A DNA stretch of 64,000 nucleotides from Dolomedes plantarius (Eukaryota; Arthropoda; Arachnida; Araneae; Dolomedidae): positions 65,832,068 to 65,896,067 of the forward strand of contig OU015503.1 in the NCBI GenBank assembly GCA_907164885.2, written 5' to 3'. Position numbers and translations under genes: made by a program. Of the stretch, positions 35,101 through 50,400 are shown piece by piece. Below the pieces are notes generated by a model, which saw only the letters and a program-made list of their open reading frames with translations, had not been told where the DNA came from and made no database searches. Positions within the stretch are counted from its first letter, which is position 1. Each line of letters opens with the position of its first letter.

Positions 35101-38100
35101 AAAAATAAATAAAACAAACCTAAATAATGTGAAAAACTGCGTGATGAATTATCATCAACCCAAAGCGTGATGAAAATTCATTTTCTCTAAAATATATTAA
35201 AATTTATAATTTAACAAGCTCAAATAATCAAAATTATAAAATTATTATAATAATGGTAAATGACTTACCTCTCAACCTCAACTTGCCCTTACAGTAGAAA
35301 AATAAAGATTTCAAAATTCACACTTGCAACTAAAGGCCTATTTATAGATCTAAAATATACAGTTGTCCAACAGAAAAGTAAACTACCTTATTATCAAATC
35401 TTTTCAAAATAGACAGTTTGACCGGGCTCTTCAAAAGAACTGGGCTCTATAATTTGTCTCATTTGTCTATGCACTGATCCAGCCCTGGATCTCTGAGCAA
35501 TCAGTTCTTACTTTTTCGATGTATTAATATCAGCAATTTGCCTCAGTGTGAATTTTAAAATAGTCCTATCATTAAAATTCACAGTTTGTCTTATGTAATA
35601 TTTAATATTATACAAATTTCAAACTGCTTAACTTTTTTTTATGTTTATAGATATGACAGATTTTACTGATGAAGAAGGTTATGGAAAATTTCTGGATCTT
35701 CATGAATGTTATGAGAAATATCTTAATATTCGAGGTGTTGAGGTAAAATATTGTAATTGTTAATATTATTGTTATTATTAATATTAAGGCATATATATTC
35801 ACATCTACCAGATAAGATATTTCTATAATTAAAATTATTTCATGAACTTAGACTAAACTAAATTAAATTTTACACATATAAGTTACTAATGATGTAAAAA
35901 GAAACCACTTCTGAACAATAATCTGTGACTACTATTATGCTTTCAAATTATTTTAAAGTATAGAACTGAAATTACCTCCTGTAAATTTGCTGTGTTTTAG
36001 AGGTGAACTGAAATTTATTTTTTAATCTGTCTTAATTGTTCACTGACTAATACTTGTTATAATCTATATATATATATATATATATAAAACAGTTCCGTGA
36101 CTGATTGACTGACTGACAGATAATGCACAGACCAAATCGCTGGACCTAAAGGGTTGAAATTTTGCATGGCTATTCTTCCTATAGTGTAGGGGAGCACTAA
36201 GAAAGATTTTTGAAAAATTCTTCTTAGATTTTTTAAAATTAAATTTTTAAGCTGTTTTTGTAACTTTTTTTAAGTTTGCATTTAAAGTAATAATCTGAGG
36301 GTTATAAAATTTATATCACAAGAAAGATTATAAAAATTTCTTTAAAATGAAATATTTTTCAAATCTCTACCTCCCTTTTCTGATTTTTGGTGAAATTTTA
36401 AAGTTTCATTTTTAGAATTTAATTTATTAAATGCTGATCATGTAGTTTCTTTTCTTTTTGTGATACTTTAAATCAATTTTGCGTCATATGCATAACAATG
36501 AAATAAATTGACAAAAAAAATATGGAAATAAGGTAAATGATAAAATTTAACCACTAGACTAATTGAGATGGAAGTTTTTAAAGCATTTAATTCAAATTTG
36601 TATGTTTTATGGATATCAAACATACAAATTTATTGCATACATAGAATGTTGTATTTAATTTGAATATTTTCTTCTACATTATTTTGTCTATAAAAATATC
36701 TGCTAAAATTTTTTTTATAAATATATATATATATTTTTGTCATTAATTTATGTAATTATACTGATGTGGAATAAATTTTAATTGAATTTTTACTTAGCAG
36801 ATTGTATTTAAATTTTTTATTTTGCAGAAAGTTGACTATCTCTCATACCTATCAATTTTTGATCAGCTATTTGATATTCCCAAGGAACGAAAAAATTCAG
36901 AATACAAAAAGTAAGTTCACTTTATTTTTGAAACTAGTTGCTGCATGACAAAGCATGGTCGCTTTTAGTTTTATATTTTCTTTTGCGAAACAACTCAACT
37001 GAAAGTAATATATGTAAGCGAATGTTACCATTACCTGTCATCATGAATATATGTTGTTAAGTGGGAGTGGGATCTCAGCCAAAAAATTTATAATCAATGC
37101 TAAATTCTCTATAAGGCAGATTCTAAAACATCATGATTAAAAAATGTGAATTTCCATTACTTCAGAACAGAGTTAAAGATAGTAAAAATTCAGCAAGTAC
37201 TAAAATAGAGTGTGGATTATATCACTCTCTGTAGGTACTATTGTTCACAATTCAAATATCTACACTTAATCATATCAAATAATACATTGTTGAGAAAATT
37301 TCTTCACTTATAAAATGGAGAAAAAATTCAGCAAGTATTAAAAAAAGCGTAGAAAATGAACTTGTACTTACTTTTAAGGTATTATAATGCTATTATTAAT
37401 AATGGAAAATTAAAACCTATTGAACAAATTAATAAATTATAATTATCTTGAGAATAAATTAAAATTATTCACAAATACAGCAATTAAATTGTACCAAATT
37501 ACGTGTTATCATGCCTGGATGAGTGTTTGAGCTCGACGGGTGTTTGAGTCACAATCATATCTAGAATTTGTATAACAGTAATAAAACTAGTAAGTATCGC
37601 ATGGTTGTAATCCCAACTTTTTAAAAATAAGGTTTTCCTGATAAGAACTTAAATAGTAAGCTGAATATAGTTGAAAGGCGCGCCGGGGGGAGGGAGGGAG
37701 ACTAATTTCATTTAAACATTAGTATGTACTTCAATGATCATGAAATTTTATTTTTAAGGTCCTGAAAAGTCATGAAATTGACTTTCTCAAAAGTAGTAGA
37801 CACCCTGTATATAGATAACTTTAGGGAATTTTGTATTTGAACTAGAAAAAAGTGCTCATATCTGTATAAAATGTCATCCTAAGTAATAAGGAGTGTGGAA
37901 AAAGCTTTTCTTGTGGTATTTTAATATTATATTTCTTTTACTTTGATTTATCACAGTCCTGAACTTCATTTTTTAAGCATTGTTCACACAGGAAATTTTA
38001 ACTCACTTTTGTTTAGTATTCCCATAAGTTTTTGAATATGTACAAAAGTTTTGGAATTTTATTTTTATTTTTTAAAGCCTCGAAAAATGCTGAATTTCTC

Positions 38101-39357
38101 AAGAATCCTAAACTTTATATTAAGTTATTTGTGTAATTGTTAGTCACAATTACACAAATGCTCCTCGGCTCTATCATAATATGCTAAGGTAAGTTGGTGT
38201 AACTGGGCCATCCCCTCCCAGATTTTTCACTTACATATTAGGTGAGAATTTCACTCTGTTGTGGCAACACTGGTCTATCTTACAACATTGGTAATTGCTT
38301 TGAAAAATTATTTTTAAATGGGGGTAGAATATTTTTCTTTTCCCTAGATATACAAGCATTGAACCCCGTTACCCAGTCACAGATTCAGTTGTTTCTTTTG
38401 AGAAATAGACCTGAGTGGTCCACTTACCCCATTTATCAGGGGAACTGGGCCCACTTGTATTAAAAAATATAAACAATATATAATATATATATATATATAT
38501 ATATAAAATAAAAATCAATATCATAACTTAAACAGACTCCCTAAGACTTACTAAAATACATGTAATACTTTTGAAAATTATACATGTTAGTATAGTTTTA
38601 ATGTGTTAAAAGTATAGTATATAAATAAATTGAAAATCTATTGCCCAGTTACCCAAACTTACCTTAATTAGATTTAAGCAACAGTTGATGTCCTTTTTAT
38701 TTTATTGCGGGGTATCAAGAAGTTTTTTTTAATGTTTTGTTTCTACAAGTTTCCTGTATGTGTCATTGGCATGTTTTCTTGGAGTTTTTGTATTGCCTGC
38801 AGCTAGAGTTTTCTTGATGGTATTATGAAAAATGTTATTATATTTGTTGTCTCTTTTCCATATTTTCAGATACCTTGAAGCATTGTTGGAATATTTGGAA
38901 GAATATTGTGCCCGTGTGAAGCCTCTATTAGATGTACATGAGGTATGTAAATTTTTTAAAATTAGTATATCAATGTAAAGAATTTATAAAGTATCTAAAT
39001 TTAAAAACTTTCTTGTTCTTTGAAGAACTTGTTCTATAACACCTAGAGTGTTCCCAAAGCACTTTTCTTATATTTATGATTATATGCTACAGGGATTAGT
39101 TTTTAGAAATTTGACATGTTATCTTTTAGCAAAGCACATAAAACTTGTTGATTTTTCTGATATTTATTATTCTTTTATATGTTTATATTAATTAATTTGG
39201 AATCTCGATCTAGCGTTTTTCAAGGGACCAACAGAAAAGAATAATGATTATGATAAATGCAGGAACATAACAAAGCAATATGATTGTTAGGACCAAGTGA
39301 AATAAATGACACATACGGGAAAACGATGATTCGGAGAACGATTGTTCGAAAATCCAC

Positions 39358-39403
<46 letters not shown>

Positions 39404-39493
39404 CAGTGATTTCTGCTTATAAGAATCACGTTTGTTATTACCGTTTTTGATTCTTATAGCCGAAATTTAGGTTTTTGGGCAGGCACACACATA

Positions 39494-39528
<35 letters not shown>

Positions 39529-40348
39529 TAATTTACCATAAAATACTCTTTAATTTACGTTGATTATCTTTTATTAAAATTATTTTTTATAATTTTAAGA
39601 ATACAACTTAATTTCTAGATCTATAAGTAGATACACCTGATTATTGTAAGAGAAGTAAAAAGTCCAGTATTTGTTACAGCATACTTGCTTAACAGTTTTA
39701 ACATTTCAACTACAGAATGGGTGCAAGAAAAAGTTTTCTATGGTAGTTTGATGTAATGAACTTTTCAGGAGGCTGTTTATACCTCTTTCATTATCAATAG
39801 TCTCAGACGAAGATCCACCTCCTAGCTTATGTTTCATGGTTTGATAACATGCTGAATCTACTAATGTCACGTTTGACTAAGTGATAGTGGACGCTTCGAA
39901 GATTTATGGGTTTCAGGGTCCAGGAAGCCGCAACCAGGATATGGGAGGGGGGACCAAAGAATTCCTGTCCTTGTTTGTCAGTGGAGAAAAGTGAAATCGG
40001 ACCCGAACGGGTAGAGATACTCCTGGATATCTAATAGGACTGTGTTTAGCTAAGGCGTTTAAGGAAAACTATTATATTATGCCAACAAAAAAAGGAATGC
40101 ACTTTACGATTGTATTTCATCCCATCTTATCAGTCTTTCTTAAGAAGAAAGAAAGAAAGAACCTTGTGCCTTTTGTGGGTTTAAGTAGCTTTTTTGGAAA
40201 AATGAAAGGAAAGTGAAGAGTGTAAACGGATTCTTAAAATCGGTGGATTGATTCTTTAAAGCGAAAATTTTAACATTGAAATAATACATTTGCTTTTGTT
40301 TTTGCGATATTGATTCTTATAACCACTGAACACTATAAGCGGTGGTTA

Positions 40349-40398
<50 letters not shown>

Positions 40399-43300
40399 TA
40401 GGTTTTGCTTAAACATCAGTTGTTAGTATATATGTGTTTGAATTTAGTATTATAAAGTCACATTTTCATAATTAAAATGATATACCTCTATTTTTTTAAA
40501 AAACTTTTTTGGTTTGATTGGCATTTTTATTTAAAATATGTTAGATATGACATGAATTATTTGCCTAGTAAATCAAATTATAGAAAAATAACAGTTGTGG
40601 CTGCATCACCAGGCATTGCTTCTTTTGTAAATAAAGATAAAAAATGGACCTTTAGAGGGGCTCTTATAATTTTTATAAAAGATAGCTAAAGTCTTTATGA
40701 CTACTTTATTTTTGTATTAGAATGAAATTGAATCACATGAAGCTTAATTAAAACCAAGTGTTACTGATTGCAGAATTTAATTAATGTAATTTTCTTTTTA
40801 CTTTTCTGGTACACAATTAAAATTTTATTTTCAATTTAGTTTTGTCATAAATAAATATTATTTGTTTATTATAAATTTATTGTTTTTCATTAGTTTATCG
40901 ATAAAAAAACTAATAAAATAAAGAAAATTTTTTGCTTCTGTTATGATTTTTACCCATTGGCATCATCTCAGGTTTGCAAGTATGTAAATATTAATTTCAT
41001 AGCTGAATTGAAATGAAAAAAAACTGAGCTGTACTTTTCCAGTTATAATGTTTCTACTGAAAGAGTTTTTTTTTCTCTTTATATCCATAGTTATTTAAGT
41101 ATGCAACATATAAGTAAATTGGCAGTGAAAATCTTACATATTTTGAATTTAATTTTATACATTAGTAATTTTTTGTATGTGTGTTACAGGAAATGGAATC
41201 TGTCGTTGGTGATTTTGAAAAATCATGGGAGCAAGGTACTTTTCCTGGCTGGCAGGTACAGTTATTGTTTTTTAATTCTGCTGTTTGCTGGAAAATTTAT
41301 TATTCTGGAGATCTTCTGATTTTTGAGATATTTTATTATACATCTTCAGAAGTTTTTCACTATAAATGTGTGTATTTAAGAAATTTTTAGTTTGTATTTG
41401 ACTAAATACAAAATATTTTTTAAATGCAGGTATAATTATTTCTGTTAACCTAGCATTGAAAATTAAGTCTGTTCATAGTTGGTATAATACTTGAAAATAA
41501 TGGAGAAATTTTGTGTAACTGAGAATTTAAAATTGCTTAATTGCTCTTGGATGTTAACTGTTATTTTATTTTCAGTGAACAGATTTTGGTATTACACCTC
41601 AACTAGTTTATAGACTGTCTGAAATTCATGTGCTATATGATGCATATAGATTTTTTCTGCTGTCTATGACTTCCCCCCTTAAATATAACTAAAAAGTAAA
41701 TAATTCAACGGAGAAAGATAATTACTAACATGAAGAATGCAGACAAAATAAACCGAAATCATGCACTTAGAACTCAACACACTATAAATGCAAGATTCTG
41801 TAGCAGTAAAAGAACTAAACCATATAACGAGGCAATCGACTGGTCTCTTCATCAGAAGACATAACCAAATCAGTTATCTCAAGGGGGAACTTTCTTTTTA
41901 GGATGCAGGTCTAATATAAATCTTTATATTTCTGTCTTTTCATTTGTATTCTTTTAGGATTGTATGTTTACTTGCATTTATGGTGCGTTTAGCTCTTAAG
42001 TGTATTCTTTTAGGATTGTATGTTTACTTGCATTTATGGTGCGTTTAGCTCTTAAGTGCAGGATTTCTGTTTATTTTTATTTGATTTGACTATCTGTTTC
42101 AATGGGGATCTTGGGGCCGTGGGATGTCTTTTGGTTAGACCTGCATCCTTTTAAGAAATTTCCCCTTGAGGTAACTGATGTGGTTAGTCCTGCTGATGAA
42201 CAGACCAGTCTGTTGTCTCGTTATATGGTTTAGTTCTTACTGCTCCAGAATCTAGCATTTATGGGGTGCTGAGCCCTAAGTGCGTGATTTCAGTTTATTT
42301 TGGCTGCATTTTTCCTGTTAGTAATTATCTTTCTCTGTTGAATTATTTACTTTTTAGTTATATTTGTCTGTTTTCAGTACGAGGATTTGTTTCAACTGTA
42401 CAACCTTTTATTGAAAATTTAAAAACTTTTCAACGCTAGGGTAGGTTTTCTGTTAATTTGTTCGGCTGTCTATGCCTTCTTTATATGTATTATTTCATGT
42501 TGAATTATTTACATTATTTGTGTTCCCCCTTTAAAGTTAGTTTTAGTAACTGTGACTGAATAAATTTCATATTGAGTACTTTATAAAATATCCAGGAGAA
42601 TAGCCTTTTGCCTGTATTCTAATCTTTTATTTTGCTTATATTTTTAGAAAGAAACAGAAAGTGCTTTGACACATGCCGGTGCTCATTTGGATCTGTCTGC
42701 ATTTTCTTCTTGGGAGGTATATTGATGCATTTTCTTTTACATTTGGCACTGATCTGAGTAGAAGTGTATTTATGAGTATGTGCTAAAAGGATAATTTTTG
42801 TAAACTAACTTGTATTTGATACTAACTGAAAGTATCGGAAGCTTGTAAAATTTGTTCTTGACAGGTTATTACTCAGAGTTCTTACTGTACCTATAAAATC
42901 CTAAAAGTTGTCCAAATCTGAAATTTTTTTTTTCCTTAACTTTTTAACTAATTTGTCCAAAGTCAGCTCAGGCAAATAGTCAGGTAAAATTTTGCTATGC
43001 CCAAACTGTGTTTAGCCATGCTTAAAATTTCCAGGACTATCTTGCTTTGCCAGAATTTTCATTATAAAACAATCAATTTCTTGGTAGTGAAGCCTATGTC
43101 ATCCGAACTGCTATTTATATTTAAATATTGCCAGGTTAGGGCTGAATGGCTAGGGTGCTGGCATTCAGTATCAGAGTTTATGGGTTCGAGTCCCACTATT
43201 GGCAGGGATGTTTGAAGCTGATTGGGATCAGCTTTAAGCAGTAGGTCCCGGTCTAATTTGTCCTCATGTAGGAAAAAATGACTGTAGCTCTATCAATCAA

Positions 43301-44353
43301 CCAATCATAATTGGATATAGCTTTGGCACATATTTTATACCTGATATCAGGTTCTTGTTTTTGCTTGTAATTTTATGTAAGTAGAATGTTATAATTGCTC
43401 TTATATATTTTTTATCTATTTTTTGCAATTATACAGTTGATTCCTGTTAATCAGACCACATCGGGACGCAATCTTTTTGGCCCTAATAATCGGTTGGTCC
43501 TAACAACCATCTGGCAAATAATATTAGACTGATGCAATAGGATTTGTTTCGGTTCTTTAGGATTAGGTCCGAATAAGCAGCTGGTCTTATTAACCGGAGG
43601 TCCAATTAACCGGATTCAACTGTATGCAAAAATACTTTAATGCAGTTTTATTTTTGATATGCTTTTCTTGTTACATTTGCTTGTTATTTTATTTGTGTAC
43701 CACAAAGAAGACATTTTTCTTGCCAAATAATATTTTCTCATCTTTAATAAATATTAAGGTGTAAAATAATAATATAATTCTTAGCCATATAAAAATAATG
43801 CAGTAGAACCTTGATATATCAAGCCTCAAGGGGAACGAGAAAACTTTGAATTATCAAGGATTTTGATATACCGAGGTTCGATTTAATAATAACATGGGAA
43901 TGTTAAGCAGGTTCATGGGGGAATGGGAAAATTTCGATTTATCAAGGAATTCAATTATATCGAGGTGCCACTGTATAATAATATAATTCTAAGACAAAAC
44001 ACAATTTCTGGTCTTGGTTTATCTGAGCAGATTGTCTTGTGTGTGTTTAAAAACCAGTTGAGGAAGATTTGGAAACATTCTCAAATTATTATTACTCAAT
44101 TACCTATAAAAGATAAAAAAATAAATTTCTTTATATAGTAATCCTAATTTTTTTTCATTTAGGAATTAGCATCTTTAGGTCTTGATAGATTGAAATCTGC
44201 TCTAATGGCACTTGGACTCAAGTGTGGTGGGTAAGTGAAATATTAACAAACATATTTTTACAATTTGAATATTTTTTTAGTGACATAAACTAGTCTTAAC
44301 ATTTAAAAAATGTTTTTGGAAACTTCTTGAGTGTGTGTGTGTGTGTGTGTGTG

Positions 44354-44425
<72 letters not shown>

Positions 44426-47400
44426 TGTATGTACAGTCGATTCCGGTTAATCGGACCACATTGGGACCTGATCATTTTGGTCCCAATAACCCGCTGGTCT
44501 GATTACACGAACATGCCCTATTAGGCTTATGCAATAGGATTTGTCTCGGTTTTTTAGGATTCAGTCCGAATAAGCGGCTGGTCCAATTAACCGGATTCAA
44601 CTGTATATATATACCCTGCCACTTTATAAAATCACATTTGTCCTGAAAGATTTGATTTCATTAAGCAGCTAATTTTAAAAACCGGCGATTCATTTAAAAT
44701 AAGTTTTATGTATCCTACATACTAGAATTAGTTCCATAAATAAAAGTGAAGAAAGAAAACAAAGACACTTAAATTTAATACATTATATGTTTAATTAATT
44801 TATTTAATAGTTTGATTATAATTTTTAAAAATATTGACTAATGGTGGTTTGTTTCGAAGAATCATTTATCAAATGTTCAATAATGTTTGAAAATGCGTAA
44901 AATTTACCATACTGTTCTTTTTTCTCCATCTTTTTGCTCCAATGTTCGACGTAAAACATCCAATGCTCGTTGGACTTCAGTTCCAGTTGGTGGGGATTCA
45001 TGCTTCTTGTCAACTTCGGATTCTGAATCATTGTCATTAGAATAAGAATCTTTTGAATTACAATTTCTTTTACAATATCAGAGTCAGATTTTCCAACTGA
45101 CATTTGCAAGTCATCGTCAATGGAAACATATTTCAAAAACTCTTTAGTCGGTTCATCTTCCTCAAATGTAATTTCTTTCTCTGTATTAGAATTTTGTATG
45201 CTGAAGTCACAAGCTTTAAAACAGTTGCAGATTGTTGTTGACGTAACAGTTTCCCAAGAAATTTGAATGATATGCATTGCATCCAAGAGACTGACTGACT
45301 TTGGAAACTTATTTGTAGAGTCGGAACTAGAAGAATCAATTTCTTAGACAATTCTATTAACAAGTGTCTTTCTATAATGAAATTTAAATGGTCATATGAT
45401 CCCTTGATCTAAAGGTTGAATGATGCTTGTGGTATTTGGGGGAAGAAAAACTAGTTTTATATTTTTTAATAACAAATCATTTAGATGAGAGGAACAATTG
45501 TCTAACAAAAGCAGAATTTTTTTTGTTTTTTAGTTGTTTGTCCCATTTAAGGACAAGTCTGTCTAGATAACTGTGGTCATCCATGAGTTTCTACTGTGGG
45601 CATAATTGACTGGAAGGTTCTTAACACCCTTAAAACAATGAGGGTTTTTGCTGGAACAAATTACCAAAGGCATTTTCTTTGCAGTTCCTGTCATGTTGCA
45701 TGTTAGCAGCACAGTTAATCTTTGCTTGACTTTTTTGTTTCTTGCAGCAGATTCATTTTTAAATATCAAAGTATGTTCCAGAAGTGCTTGGTAAAATAAT
45801 TCTGCCTCATCTGTGTTGAAAAATTGATCAGGCTGATAATCTTTGATCAATTTAACCCACACTTCTTCTTTCCAGTTCTCAGCAGCCTTGTTATTTACAT
45901 CTTGCTTCTCGCTGTGCAATTTTCTATAAAAATTTCTGTTGTTGCATTCCTTCCATCGGGTTAGCCATCTATCTGTAGGTGAAAAGTTTTCCTCTCCAAA
46001 CAGACTAGCAAACTGCTGTGTTTTGTCTTCTAGAATTGAGGGAGAAATGGGTATTTTTTGTATTCTCGTGTTCTCAAACCAGTTTAAAAGTGCAGACTCT
46101 ATGCCATCAGATTTTCCATTGAGTTTTCTTTTGCAGGATAATTTAATCAGAAATGACATCTCTTTGTTTCATTAAGTTGAGTAAGGCAGTTTGAGAAATC
46201 CCCAGTTTTAACGAAGCTTCTCTTTGGCTGCATTTTAGCATCTTGTCATATCGCTTTTCTCTAATACTTAAATCTTTACGCTTAGACATGTTCACTCACT
46301 CCTGACAGAATTCCAATTGACCATTTGATGAAGAAACTCTTCGAAAGCGGTGAGAACCAGTTTTTACCCCCGTGATATGTCTTCTTCAAGGAATCCTGTT
46401 CTGAGTTTGCTTATCTTTCCTTTCCTTTGTTCTCTTCCACATTTATTTTCCACGGAAAGGGTAAGGAATGTTTCTGAATGTGAAATAAAAGGTGCAATAT
46501 TGTTCCGAAAAGAAATGGTTAAGCTTTGCAACTCACACATGTTTTGAAATGAAAAGCTCCTCATTACCTTGACTTATTTCACGTGGTGAATAGATACAAG
46601 AATCTGAAACTTTGATTTTTAAAAGCGGCAGTATTGATTTTATTATATATATATATATTTCAGTGTTCTTCTCTTTTCCTCATTTTAGAACTCTTGAAGA
46701 GAGAGCACAGCGTCTGTTTGAAACAAAAGGAAAGAAATTAAGTGAATTAGACCCAACTGTATTTGCTAAATCAAAGCCTGGTAAGGCTGGACGTCATAAA
46801 GATGTTGAGAGACAGAAAGAAATTGCCATTCTGGAATCCCAACTCTACCGTTTTGTAGAAATTTTATCAGTAAGTTTGTTTGAAAAAAAAAATTATGATT
46901 TTTCATACCTAATGGCAAGACTAAATATTGCTGTCACAATTGCAGAAGTGTGACCTGGTAGTCATAGTAATTAATAGATTCAAATGATTGCCAAACACAG
47001 GGTAATCTACATATATAAAACAGTTCCATAACTGACTGACTGATAACGCACAGACCAAACTGCTGGACCTAAGGGGCTGAAATTTTGCGTGGCTATTCTT
47101 CTTATAGTGTAGGGGTGCACTAAGAAAGATTTTTGAAAAATTCTTCTTAGATTTTTTAAATTAAATTTTTAAGCTGCTTTTTATCATTTTTTTAAGTTTG
47201 CATTTAAATAATAATTCGAGGGTTATAAAATTTATATCACGAGAAAATCATAAAAAATTCCTTTAAAATGAAATCTTTTTCAACTCTTTACCTCCATTTT
47301 CTGATTTTTGGTAAATTTTTAAAGATTAATTTTTAGAATTTAATTTATTAAATACTGATCATGAGATTTCTTTTCTTTTTGTGATACTTTAAATTAATTT

Positions 47401-50400
47401 TGCGTCCTGTGCATAACAGCGAAATAAATTGACAAAATAAATATTAAAATACAGTAAAAGATAAAATTTAACTACTAGACTAATTGAGATGGAATTTTTT
47501 AAGAATTTAATTCAAATTAGTATGTTTTATGGATATTAAATACACAAATTAATTGCATACATTGACCATTGTATTTAATTTGAATAGTTTCTTCTACATT
47601 ATTTTGTCTATAAAAATATGCATTATGATTTTTTTTATAAATATATATATATATATTTTTTGGCATTAATTGCATACACTGACCGATGTATATATTATAT
47701 ACATATATATATTTTGGCATTAATTGCATACATTGACCGTTGTATTTAATTTGAATGTACTCCGTAGCGAAGCACATGTATTCAGCTATTAGGTCTATCG
47801 GACTGAAGCTTTGTGTGGTATCTCCCAGTAGTTACTGGCGACTAAAAATAACCTTGATACATATTAGTGGTACTATCTCTGAGACTTTGCACAGACTTAT
47901 CGAACTGTCCTCGTACTATTAATCGTATTTGAGAAATATGTTATTATAACCATTAAACATAAAAAAATAATACAGTGGAATGTTTTTAAGGCCTTTAAAC
48001 ATGTTTGGAATACACTGTAACCTAGTTATATTTTAATTATTTAATTATTATTTAAAATATTATTCCTTGGGCTCTTGTTTCTACTTTCTTTGTTAAACAA
48101 GTAATAACATCTTTCAGTTTGAAGCATGTCTATCAATTTGTAGTCAACATTTTTGGTAAAATCTTTTTACCTTCATTTCTTTATTTATGATTTTTAAAAA
48201 TAAATTTGACTTTTAATTTTTATTAATTTTTTTGTTTGTGTGTGTTCTTTTTTTAATGTAAGGTTAAAGCACTAAAAGTTTCTGTGTTTGGAATTTCCTG
48301 AGTACAATTAAGGAAATGTCTTAATGAATTGAAAATAAAGGTGGTATAAATATGTTTATATTTGTATCTATTCTAAATATTAGGAACAGAGACAAGCTAC
48401 TAAAGAGAATGTGCAGCGAAAACAAGCCAGAACTGTAGGAGAACGAGAGGAATCTGATAATGAGGCATCTGAATCTGATTCTGATGATGAAGATGATAAC
48501 GATGTTATCTATAACCCTAAAAATTTGCCTCTAGGATGGGATGGCAAGGTACATTTCTTTGTAATTTTTTTTTTTTTTTTTAAAGATTAGACAGCATTAT
48601 CTTTTTGTAGGATTTATGGCCTTTTAAAACACTTTTAGTTTAAAAAATTTAGTTTTAGTTTTTAGTTAAAAATTTAAACTAAAAAACTTTTTAGTTTTGA
48701 TTTTTTTTAAAGATATGTGCTTAATTTTACTGCAAAATTTTGAAATTCCTTGTCAAAATTTTTCCATTTGAAGGGAAATGTGGGAACAGATAAAAATTAA
48801 CCAAATCTGTGGGCTTTAAATTGTTCTGTGCAAAACAATGCTACAGTGGTACCTTGGTATTTTGGGGCAAAAGGATTTGTCGTAATATACGCACCCCTTT
48901 TAAAGAAAAATTTGGTTATAAATTAAAATTCATCAATGGTAATATGTAATTGAAATTTATCACCGTCATGTATTGAAAAGCATTTCAAAATACAAAATAT
49001 TAAGAATATTTCTGTGCTCCAAAATATTTTCATTAAATATTTGCAACATGCAAGCAGTAACTATTGTTTCAGTTTTGGAATTTTAGAGTTAAAAGAGGTC
49101 AAGTATAATACTGTCCATTTAAGACTTCATTGCTGAAAGATGATGATCTTAACTTATTAATCTCCATTCCTTAATATGTAAGGATTAATATTTATGATGA
49201 TTCTAATTTGCATTTATTTATTAAACTAGGGTCTTCGCCCCCTAGGCTCGCTATGCTTGCTCCTCTGTTATGGCTAATAGCGAGATACATAGGGGTGATT
49301 CTCGGGCAATGTAACAGCTTCCATCCATTTACTGTTGTCACCCTTAATGTGAAACGCATTTCACCACCGTTGAATTATCAGCTTTAAAATTCAATTAAAA
49401 ATCGAAAATTTAAGATATAGCTTGAAATGAGGTTTATATGAATAAGAAAGCTTTCAGCTTCCAGATGATATAAATATTTTCTTCGTAAGATAAAAACTCG
49501 AGGAGCATCGATATTACATCCACATAGGGGATGATATTTCTTGAAAAACTGTGTTTCATTTTTTGATGAAAATATTAGTCTGTTTTAAAATATTTAAAAA
49601 CAAATGAGGTCTAGTTTGAAAGAGAAATGTCTGTAGTCTTAGATTGTAAAAAGATCAAAATTCTACGATTATTTTTTGGTGAGTTATCGTAATCTGAAGA
49701 TGAAAAAGTCAATATTTTCCTACAAAACATTTAAAAAAAAAAAAAAAAACTTAAAGTCCAACAAAGATGAGACAAGTCTTTGGTCGTCCCATTTTTCTGC
49801 ATCCATTGGTATCGCTCTCAACCCCATACCCCCAGCGGTTTTGGAGGAGATAGCGTGACAAGCTTTTGACAGCGGCAGCGGGAGTTACTTTTTTTTAGAA
49901 TAGAGAGATTTATTTTATTATAACTGGATTGAACATGCGATACTGGGTAGTCCATTTACCTTTTTTCTTCTGGTTATATATATTAAATAGGATTTTTTCT
50001 ACATGTTATTAATCTTTGTTCTTTTTGTTTCAGCCTATACCATACTGGTTGTACAAGCTACATGGTTTAAATATAACATATAGTTGTGAAATATGTGGCA
50101 ACTTCACATACAAAGGTCCAAAGGCTTTTCAAAGACATTTTGCTGTAAGTAAATTTTATTTTAATTATTTGAGTTACAGTACAGTCAATTCCAGTGAATC
50201 GGACCACATTGGAATGCAATCATTTTGGTCCTAATAACTGGCTGGTCTGATTAAACGAACATGTTTTATGTTACAAGTCAGGATTCAGTCTGAATAAGTG
50301 GCTGGTCCGATTAACTGGTGGTCCAATTAACCGGAATCGACTGTATCTAAGGGAATGTAGCATAAATGTTGATTGATATAAAAATGGAAAAATGATTTGA

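Larger units (their letters stand above)
32950..35600 (-). pseudogene. Decayed mariner-type element (intron 5), split by two hAT insertions
   Basis: Read on the - strand from about 35550 to 32960, the fragments follow mariner transposase order: [10 protein letters not shown] and [17 protein letters not shown] N-terminal pieces, CHDNARLH (second catalytic Asp) near 34680, PYSPD (third Asp) near 33945, then [24 protein letters not shown] and FFEKCKS. Many stops and shifts are present. The PYSPD and HLFLHL parts are separated only by the hAT at 33241-33917; a second hAT MITE (35008-35487) splits the upstream part. Ends and TIRs are not clear. Confidence 0.7.

Noticed and set aside
39220..39429. 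69-codon - strand frame
   Set aside because: Covers a MITE copy and an AT microsatellite, with no coding features.
44277..44459. - strand frame rich in Ile-Tyr and Thr-His
   Set aside because: Translation of the GT/AT microsatellite.
46350..46564. Open frames on both strands inside the Tigger right end
   Set aside because: Outside the transposase reading order and without similarity; chance frames.
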